From Nitrospira sp. (GTDB taxonomy: Bacteria > Nitrospirota > Nitrospiria > Nitrospirales > Nitrospiraceae), in the NCBI GenBank assembly GCA_030123625.1, contig CP126121.1, forward strand, positions 2,954,179-3,018,178: a stretch of DNA of 64,000 nt, read 5' to 3'. The translations under genes and the position numbers were made by a program. Positions 57,674-64,000 of this stretch are shown here, piece after piece. Position 1 is the stretch's first letter. Each line of letters opens with the position of its first letter. Under the pieces are notes generated by a model. That model worked only from the letters and a program-made list of their open reading frames with translations. It was not told the DNA's origin and made no database searches.

Positions 57674-59083
57674 TTACAACCGATTCCGTTCGAAGTTCTC
57701 GAGCCACTGCCGCTGGAACTGTTCGTATGAGACGAACAACTTGTTTTGAAGGGCAGCTGCCATGGTCGACTTGGTTTGCAAAGCCTTCAGCAACGCATCA
57801 ATGCCGGCCATTCCCCAACGCTCAATCAAGTAGCGTGTTGCCGAATTAGCCTCTAAGTAAGCCACCGTCGATGTACTGGCCGGCAGGGCGTCCCAGGAGC
57901 CTTCCAGATAGATCAAGGGGATCACTTTGATGTCCCCGCTCATAGCCTGATCAAGCTCGGGCCACGCATCTCCCGCCAATTGCATGGCCAGGCCTTCGTT
58001 CAACCAGGTCGGTAATGACCCACTGCTTGCTCCTAAGCGGTCATGGAGTAGAGCATGGACATACTCGTGGCGGAGCACGCTTGCCAACCACTTCCGATCC
58101 GTGGTCGCCCCTTGAGTGGGAATCTGAATGCGTCCAAGGGCGGGGTCATAGAGACCATCGGCCCAAGCGGGGCTCCCGGTCACTCCTTGAAACGAATCCT
58201 TGGCATGGAGAACGACGATGATCGACTTCGAGGGAAAATGACCGAACTTCTGTCCAATCTCTCGATAGGCTTCTTCAAGAATCTCCAGAACTGAGATCCA
58301 GGTATTCTGGTCTTCTTCACCGTCAAACTTTACGACAAAGTGAGTACTGCTTCTTGCGGCCATGTTGGATTCACTCGACTGAGTGCGGCGAACCTTCGCC
58401 GTGACGGCGGCCAGGTATGACTGCAATCCCGGGTCCTGCTTTGCTCGATCGGTTGCATGGCCTAAATGCTTCGCTGCTTCTTCCAGTTCATCCTGTTCTT
58501 GTAACCAGTCGGCCATGGCTAAGTGGGGAAACGGTTCTTCTGGGGCCACCTTCATCAATTTCATCAGGAATTCGGCATTCAGTGCGCGGTCCCGCTGCTC
58601 CCAATAAGCATGGGCGAGATTCATGAGGATCACGGGATTCGACTCGTCAAGATCAGCGGCGCTCTTGAATGCACGGACAGATACCCGCGTACCGTTGAGC
58701 CGTTCCTGTTGCAACCCGAGATTGTTCCATAGGACAGCAACGAAGGACTTGACCTTCGCCTCCGACAGGACAGCCGGAGGCAGCTCTTTCAGTTTCGTTT
58801 CGGCGATCGACAGGTTATGTTTTTCGATCTCATCCCGAATGGACTCCAGGAGGCCTTCATGGAGGGTCGGCGGCACCACGCTCTGATCGAGTATGCGAAC
58901 CGACTTTGCCTCGCTTTCAGGCGACCTACTCAGCGGGGGAGCGGGAGGAGGAGCAACCGGTTCAAAAGTTTCTGTGAGATGCTCCGTCTGTGGCGGCAGC
59001 CTCAAGAATAGGTTGTATCCAATCACCAGAACCAGGCCGGCTGCAAGCGGTATCAGAATATGTCTAATGTTACGGCGATACAT
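57674..59083 (-). CDS. Membrane-anchored gluzincin-type metalloprotease with TPR-like region
   Basis: A protein of about 469 residues from the ATG at 59083. A membrane helix (about 8-26) anchors it, followed by a Pro-rich linker and a helical TPR-like region (about 120-240). The C-terminal domain has the zinc motif HEYVH in LRHEYVHALLHDRLG and the downstream ligand region LPTWLNEGLAMQ, which gives HExxH and a distant Glu as in the peptidase MA/gluzincin group. The catalytic domain should face the periplasm. The substrate is unknown. It converges on the gene at 56791-57663. Confidence 0.82.
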   Translation of the reverse strand: MYRRNIRHILIPLAAGLVLVIGYNLFLRLPPQTEHLTETFEPVAPPPAPPLSRSPESEAKSVRILDQSVVPPTLHEGLLESIRDEIEKHNLSIAETKLKELPPAVLSEAKVKSFVAVLWNNLGLQQERLNGTRVSVRAFKSAADLDESNPVILMNLAHAYWEQRDRALNAEFLMKLMKVAPEEPFPHLAMADWLQEQDELEEAAKHLGHATDRAKQDPGLQSYLAAVTAKVRRTQSSESNMAARSSTHFVVKFDGEEDQNTWISVLEILEEAYREIGQKFGHFPSKSIIVVLHAKDSFQGVTGSPAWADGLYDPALGRIQIPTQGATTDRKWLASVLRHEYVHALLHDRLGASSGSLPTWLNEGLAMQLAGDAWPELDQAMSGDIKVIPLIYLEGSWDALPASTSTVAYLEANSATRYLIERWGMAGIDALLKALQTKSTMAAALQNKLFVSYEQFQRQWLENFERNRL

Positions 59084-59214
59084 GAGTTGTCGATATCGAG
59101 TGTAGCACCCTAAGAAAATGGGACCAAGCAATCGGACAAAATAGGCGATTGACTTCGACCGCCGTGTATCTGTTCGTTGAGGGTGGAAAGGCGCTGTGTT
59201 ACCATCCCAGCCGT

Positions 59215-61755
59215 ATGCAGGCTCCCACCGAATCGAGTTCGCACACGCCGTTTCAGGAGTGGTTGGACCGCCTTGCGCGACCGATTGAGTTTGCGAGCCG
59301 AGACGATTGTGCCCATCTAAGGACCATCACAAATCTGAGTTCGTTTATCCCCGCACAAGTCTTGTCTGCCCTTCGCCAAGAGGTTTATCCTAAGGCCATT
59401 GAATCCCGCCTGATCTCATTGCGTGATCTCTTTGTCGATTTTCATCCGGCGCTCCCTTTCGATGAGCAACGTCGACGACTGCAGGCCGCTGCGTTGCTCA
59501 TTAAGGCGCTTCGAACAGTTGACCGACAGAAACCTATCCGACTGAAGGATTCGTCGAGGCATGCTTCCTGTCACTCCGAAGTGACAAGTGCGGGCAGATC
59601 CGATCTTTGGAATCTTCCGGTCCGTTTTGTTAAAGGCGTCGGGCCGAAGCGCACCACTGTCTTGCAACGATTGCATATCGCGACGGTGGAGGATGCGCTC
59701 TGGACCATTCCGTGGCGTTACGAAGATCGGTCGGTTATGACACCGATTGGGAATCTGGTCCCTGGGATGATGGCCTCAATTTGCGGGGTGATAGGAAAAT
59801 GCGAGGCAAAACGGACAAGAAACCGGCGGTTGAGTGTAGTGGAAGTCGGCGTCGAAGATCAGTCCGGGCGACTGCAGGTGGTCTTCTTCAATCAACCCTA
59901 TTTGGAGGAGCTTCTGAAGGTGGGGACCCGCGTGATGATGAGCGGGCAGGTCCTCTCATCTCGACAAGGATGGATGGTCCCGCGAATGGATGCGGCGCAA
60001 TACGAAATCATCGGAGAGGATACCGAATCGACACTGCATGTCGGTCGTATCGTTCCGATCTATCACGAGACCAAAGGATGGACCTCTCGCCAGATGCGGG
60101 TATTGGTGAAGAATCTGTTGACGGACCATGGGATAGAGCTTATGGATCATTTGCCTGTGCCTCTGCGGGCGCGGCAGCAGTTGATCCCGATTCATGAAGC
60201 GCTGCAAGATGTTCATTTTCCCAAAACCGATACCGATCTTCAGCTCCTGGAACGAGGAAGGACGGCGGCGCATCGACGATTGGCGTTCGAGGAACTCCTG
60301 CTCCTTCAACTGGCACTGGCAACCAGGCATCGATCGGTGCACGAAGAGCCGAAGGCACTGCGGTTCAATCCACGAACACCTCTCTTGCAACAGCTCAGTC
60401 GTCTCATCCCGTTTTGTCTCACGACGGCACAAGATCGAGTCATTCGTGAAATATTTCGAGACATGATTTCGCCGCGTCCCATGAATCGTCTGGTACAAGG
60501 CGATGTGGGAGCCGGGAAAACGGCGGTCGCCTTGCATGCACTGGTGATGGCCTGCGGTTCAGGCTATCAGGCCGCGTTGATGGCGCCGACCGAGATTCTA
60601 GCGGAGCAGCACTATCGAAACCTTTCCGGGATGTTGCAGGCCCTAGGACTTCACACGATTCTCTTGCGTGGAGGAGAGAAATCCTCGGTAAAAAAGACAC
60701 AGGCTGAGCGGCTGGCATCAGGCGACAGTCAGGTGGCGATTGGAACTCATGCCCTCATCCAACAAGGAGTGAGATTCAAGAACTTGGGGTTGGCGGTGAT
60801 TGATGAACAGCACAGGTTCGGTGTCTTGCAGCGAAAGACGCTGATCGACAAGGGTTATAAGCCGGACGTGCTTGTCTTGACGGCCACGCCCATTCCCCGG
60901 ACATTGGCGATGACGGTGTATGGTGATCTGGATGCATCGGTGATCGATGTCCTGCCACCGGGACGAAAGCCGGTGAGGACATTCCTGTTTCATGACACGC
61001 AGCGACGGCGTGCCTATCAAATTGTGCGTGATGAATTGCGGGCCGAAAGACAAGCGTATGTGGTCTATCCGCTGGTGGAAGAATCGGAAAAGACCGACCT
61101 CCAGGCGGCGATTCAGGGAGCCGAACAGTTACAGAACGGGGAATTTTCCGACTTCCGTGTCGGCCTCCTGCATGGGCGCATGAAAGCCCCCGAAAAAGAA
61201 GCGGTGATGGCTGACTTCAAGGCTGGAACGATCCAGTTGTTGGTCACGACTACGGTGATCGAAGTCGGAGTGGATGTGCCGAATGCGACAGTCATCCTGA
61301 TCGAGCATGCCGAGCGGTTTGGTCTCGCACAGCTGCACCAATTGCGCGGACGGGTAGGGCGCAGCAGCCGGCAATCCTATTGTTTCTTGATGGCTCAGAA
61401 TCCGGAGCGGGGAAGGACGCAATTGGGACAACATTCTCCGGGAAGTAATGCGTGTGCGTCTACGGCAAAGGAACGGCTGGAGGCGCTCGTCCGGTCCAAC
61501 GATGGGTTCATGATTGCCGAGGAAGATTTGCGGATCAGAGGCCCCGGTGAATTCTTTGGGTTGCGTCAATGGGGGATGCCGGAATTTCGCGTGGCAAATC
61601 TGGTGCGAGACGGGGACCTATTGCAGCAGGCTAGGCAAGAGGCCTTTTCGCTGCTGAAATCTGACCCACGATTGAACGAGCCGGCCCATCAGAGATTGCG
61701 AGAGGCGATGTTGCGGAAATGGGAGAAGAAGCTCGAACTTGGATCGATAAGCTAG
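59215..61755 (+). CDS. recG: ATP-dependent DNA helicase RecG
   Basis: About 846 residues, longer than the usual 690-700 through an N-terminal extension of about 130 residues. The wedge/OB domain starts near VRFVKGVGPKRTTVLQRL and contains VVFFNQPYLEELLKVGTR. The helicase core has Walker A QGDVGAGKTAVALHAL, the DEQH box VIDEQHRFGVLQR, motif III TATPIPRTLAMT and motif VI QLRGRVGRSSRQSYC. RecG remodels stalled forks and Holliday junctions. The start at 59215 is chosen; upstream codons to 59149 lack support. Confidence 0.95.
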   Translation: MQAPTESSSHTPFQEWLDRLARPIEFASRDDCAHLRTITNLSSFIPAQVLSALRQEVYPKAIESRLISLRDLFVDFHPALPFDEQRRRLQAAALLIKALRTVDRQKPIRLKDSSRHASCHSEVTSAGRSDLWNLPVRFVKGVGPKRTTVLQRLHIATVEDALWTIPWRYEDRSVMTPIGNLVPGMMASICGVIGKCEAKRTRNRRLSVVEVGVEDQSGRLQVVFFNQPYLEELLKVGTRVMMSGQVLSSRQGWMVPRMDAAQYEIIGEDTESTLHVGRIVPIYHETKGWTSRQMRVLVKNLLTDHGIELMDHLPVPLRARQQLIPIHEALQDVHFPKTDTDLQLLERGRTAAHRRLAFEELLLLQLALATRHRSVHEEPKALRFNPRTPLLQQLSRLIPFCLTTAQDRVIREIFRDMISPRPMNRLVQGDVGAGKTAVALHALVMACGSGYQAALMAPTEILAEQHYRNLSGMLQALGLHTILLRGGEKSSVKKTQAERLASGDSQVAIGTHALIQQGVRFKNLGLAVIDEQHRFGVLQRKTLIDKGYKPDVLVLTATPIPRTLAMTVYGDLDASVIDVLPPGRKPVRTFLFHDTQRRRAYQIVRDELRAERQAYVVYPLVEESEKTDLQAAIQGAEQLQNGEFSDFRVGLLHGRMKAPEKEAVMADFKAGTIQLLVTTTVIEVGVDVPNATVILIEHAERFGLAQLHQLRGRVGRSSRQSYCFLMAQNPERGRTQLGQHSPGSNACASTAKERLEALVRSNDGFMIAEEDLRIRGPGEFFGLRQWGMPEFRVANLVRDGDLLQQARQEAFSLLKSDPRLNEPAHQRLREAMLRKWEKKLELGSIS

Positions 61756-61762
61756 GACATCG

Positions 61763-62086
61763 GTGGGACTCTTTCAGCGAATAAAAGATGATGTGCGAGC
61801 CGGGATCGCCACGCTACGGCTGGGGACTGCTCACGCCGCGGGCCGTGCATTGGAAGAGACGGAACTGCTCCGCATGCGGCTGGAGCTTCGCAAGTTCGAT
61901 CAGCAACTCTCCGATCTCTACAAAGACATCGGTGAACGCGCGATCGACATGAAGGAACGGGGCGAAACGGCAGAGCGGGTTGTATACGACGCCGAAATCG
62001 TGCGTCTTGTCAAAGAGGTTGAGGTGATCAAGGAATCAAGGAAGAAGCTGGAAGCTGAAATGAAAGAAATTCGGAACGAGCAATGA
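61763..62086 (+). CDS. Coiled-coil protein of unknown function
   Basis: A 107-residue, almost entirely helical protein with heptad-like hydrophobic spacing (LLRMRLELRKFDQQLSDLYK and VRLVKEVEVIKESRKKLEAE). The start is GTG at 61763, eight bases after recG, and the stop overlaps the exopolyphosphatase start (ATGA), so it is coupled with both neighbours. I do not recognise the family. Confidence 0.65.
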   Translation: MGLFQRIKDDVRAGIATLRLGTAHAAGRALEETELLRMRLELRKFDQQLSDLYKDIGERAIDMKERGETAERVVYDAEIVRLVKEVEVIKESRKKLEAEMKEIRNEQ

Positions 62087-63033
62087 GCGAGCCGCGTCGG
62101 CACGCGCGACGATTCGCCGGTATCGATATCGGCACTCTGACTTGTCGTTTGTTAATCGCGGATCTAACCCCCGGACAACCTCTCCAAGAAGTCCGATCGG
62201 ATCGACGCATTCTCCGCCTCGGTGAGGGGGTCGATCGGACTAAACGACTAAGCCCAGTCGCAATGGATCGGGTCATCGACTGTCTACAAGAATGGCAGAA
62301 TGTCATCACTGTCAGTCATGTCGAGGCATTGTCGGTCGTGGCGACGAGTGCTGTCCGAGATGCTGACAATCGAGATGGCTTTCTTGAACGCGTCAAACGA
62401 GAAGCCGGGTTCGATGTTGACGTGATTTCGGGAGAGGAAGAAGCGCGGCGGACCTTGCTCGGCATTCGCTCCGGCTTGCCGTTCGGGGTAACGGAAATCC
62501 TTGCATTGGATATCGGTGGCGGAAGTACCGAATTTATTTTGGATCTGCAAGGACAGAAGCCAATGATCCGCTCGATCGATATCGGAGTCGTTCGCTTCTG
62601 CGAACGGATCTTGCGTCACGACCCTTCGACTGATGAGGAAGTGAACTTGGCGCGGGAGTGGGTGACACGAGAGACAAAAACGGCTGTGGCTGGTCTGGGC
62701 GACTATCGCCGCGCGACATTCGTCGGAACTGCCGGTACGATCACATCTCTTGCGGCTATGGCCCAGAAACTTACCACCTATGAGCCGGTGAGAATTCACA
62801 ACTACACACTGAGGTTGGAAATCATCCGGGAACTTGAACACCAGTTGCTCAGCAGAACAAAGGCTGAACGAGTTGGTCTGCCAGGTTTGGAAAAGAACCG
62901 CGAAGAAGTTATCGCCGCCGGAGCGATCATCATCCGGACGATTATGGAAACGCTGGGTCGAGAAGAATGTTTGGTGAGTGATCTGGGATTGCGGGAAGGG
63001 CTGCTGATTGAGCTGGCGCTACATATGTTGTGA
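62083..63033 (+). CDS. ppx: Exopolyphosphatase / GppA-type phosphatase
   Basis: A 316-residue member of the sugar kinase/actin-fold phosphatase family that removes phosphate from polyphosphate or from pppGpp. Motifs are RFAGIDIGTLTCRLLIAD (phosphate 1), VVATSAVRDADN, VISGEEEARRTLLGI and LALDIGGGSTEFI (phosphate 2). Length fits the short form with only the catalytic domain, so the two functions cannot be told apart. It follows the coiled-coil gene with a four-base overlap. Confidence 0.92.
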   Translation: MSEPRRHARRFAGIDIGTLTCRLLIADLTPGQPLQEVRSDRRILRLGEGVDRTKRLSPVAMDRVIDCLQEWQNVITVSHVEALSVVATSAVRDADNRDGFLERVKREAGFDVDVISGEEEARRTLLGIRSGLPFGVTEILALDIGGGSTEFILDLQGQKPMIRSIDIGVVRFCERILRHDPSTDEEVNLAREWVTRETKTAVAGLGDYRRATFVGTAGTITSLAAMAQKLTTYEPVRIHNYTLRLEIIRELEHQLLSRTKAERVGLPGLEKNREEVIAAGAIIIRTIMETLGREECLVSDLGLREGLLIELALHML

Positions 63034-63089
63034 GGGGGTGACAACACTGCCTATATGGACTCGGTTAATCAAAGGCGGTGGGCAAATAG

Positions 63090-63868
63090 ATGGATTTGAA
63101 GGATCTATTGGCACAGTTGGGGGGGACCCTGAAGAAGCAGGGCGGCGCCAGGAACTTCAGGAAAAACTAGAAACGCTCAGGATGCGTGTGCGTGTCGCGC
63201 CTGAAGGCGTGAGGGACGCCGAGATAATTGAAGCCATCCGGCCCCAGTTTGAATTGATCTCAGGCGATGAGTTTTTGGATGAATCAGCGTGGCTGATGGA
63301 CGCTTTGTCGTTTACCCATAGTTCCTATTCCCCCAGATAAGATTCAAGAGGCTTGGCAGGAATTCAGGAGGGCATGGCGAATTGGTATTTTGAACATCGT
63401 CGGGACTCAGGGCGAGATAAGACAGCCATGGCCCATCGGTCGCTCGCTTTGTATGAATATCTCCTTGCGCAAGTCCGCGGTTATGAATGCGATTCGGAAT
63501 ATGAGGGTTTGCTCTCAGAGATTGGTCCAAGGGTTGTGGATCTCTACTGCGAACTGCGTACGTATGACAGGGCCAAGTTCTATATTCAGCTCCTCGTGAT
63601 TGAGCACAAGTCTAAGCGCCTCTCAGAAGAGGATTACCTCGAAGTAATGAGGACATACGGATTGCTGCTTATCAAGGAACGTGGTGAAGCCGCTACAACT
63701 GTTGAAGAAGAACTTCACAAGATCAACCACCTTTGCTGGGATACCATCTCGGTCCGTGATCGGCAGATTAATGTTCTTGAGGAGGAGAAGGCTGAACTTC
63801 TCGATAAGTTAGCGCGTGGGGCTAATCCGGGGTTGTTTGTCGAAGCAGCCAAGCGAAATTATGGGTGA
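63090..63868 (+). pseudogene. Frameshifted gene of unknown function
   Basis: From the ATG at 63090 the frame reads MDLKDLLAQLGG into a run of seven G (63119-63125) and then fails. Adding one G would continue as DPEEAGRRQELQEKLETLRM and on to GDEFLDESAWLMD. Then a second break: another frame gives PIPPDKIQEAWQEFR, and the first frame resumes at GMANWYFEHRRDSGRDKTAM and runs to the stop at 63868 (end SVRDRQINVLEEEKAELLDKL). So at least three shifts are needed for one product of about 260 residues. Alternatively the last part, from an ATG at 63374, is a separate intact gene. Unknown family; the C-terminal end is helical. Confidence 0.5.
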
Positions 63869-64000
63869 GTGGCTGGTTAAGCAATTTCCTTAATCGTGGT
63901 CTTTAACCATAGTAGAAACTTTTGGTTCGCTGCTGTTTATCCGTGGACGCGCCGAAGATGAGAGTTTGGCCTAGCGAGCAGAAGGAACCAACCGGACTAC

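Overview
The window looks like a Nitrospira-type bacterial chromosome (phylum Nitrospirota). The best marker is a secreted chlorite dismutase whose sequence, heme-binding His and distal Arg match the pentameric enzyme I recall from Candidatus Nitrospira defluvii. Gene content is mostly housekeeping, on both strands, with many short-overlap operons and moderately high GC. No rRNA, tRNA or CRISPR array was seen. The taxonomic call is inference from protein resemblance, not from a search.

Layout. 1-0.7 kb: 3' part of rapZ. 0.7-7.3 kb: a small HTH gene, the type IV pilus operon pilMNOPQ, then aroB. 7.3-11.3 kb: nadE, then glnB-glnA behind a candidate sigma-54 promoter. 11.3-14.6 kb: a small secreted protein, a CBS-domain protein and an ABC-F ATPase (uup). 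14.6-18.1 kb: a gene graveyard holding remnants of an Xre-type HTH gene, a Fic gene and an HDOD-GAF protein, with one intact HDOD gene between them. 18.4-24 kb (minus strand): kelch lipoprotein, DUF72 protein, glycerophosphodiesterase and an intact Fic protein with its own operator-like inverted repeat. 24.1-28.2 kb: two head-to-head GlnE-type nucleotidyltransferase genes. 28.3-37.1 kb: membrane sensor kinase, sigma-54 response regulator and a three-part RND efflux operon with a candidate sigma-54 promoter. 37.4-40.6 kb (minus strand): rpoH, groS, groL. 41.2-52.5 kb: ribBA-ribH-nusB-purB-cld-purC-purS-purQ-purL-purF-PilZ. 52.6-64 kb: a translationally coupled cluster (degenerate metallo-beta-lactamase fold, TPR, unknown, methyltransferase), small membrane and secreted proteins, recG, ppx and a frameshifted gene at the end.

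How it fits together. The nitrogen genes form a theme: PII (glnB), glutamine synthetase (glnA) with the adenylylation tyrosine at position 397, and two single-domain GlnE-like enzymes about 15 kb away. One of these carries two ACT domains of the kind found at the GlnD C-terminus, so glutamine sensing and adenylyl transfer may sit in one polypeptide. The two genes diverge from a 65-bp region in which both candidate -10 boxes lie 7-8 bases from the start codons, suggesting leaderless mRNAs. This is the most unusual system here.

The second candidate system is the kinase/regulator pair plus RND pump: the regulator has the GAFTGA motif and a well-spaced GG-N10-GC promoter sits just upstream of the pump gene, so sensor, activator, promoter and output appear together. 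All functional links are inference from sequence read by eye.
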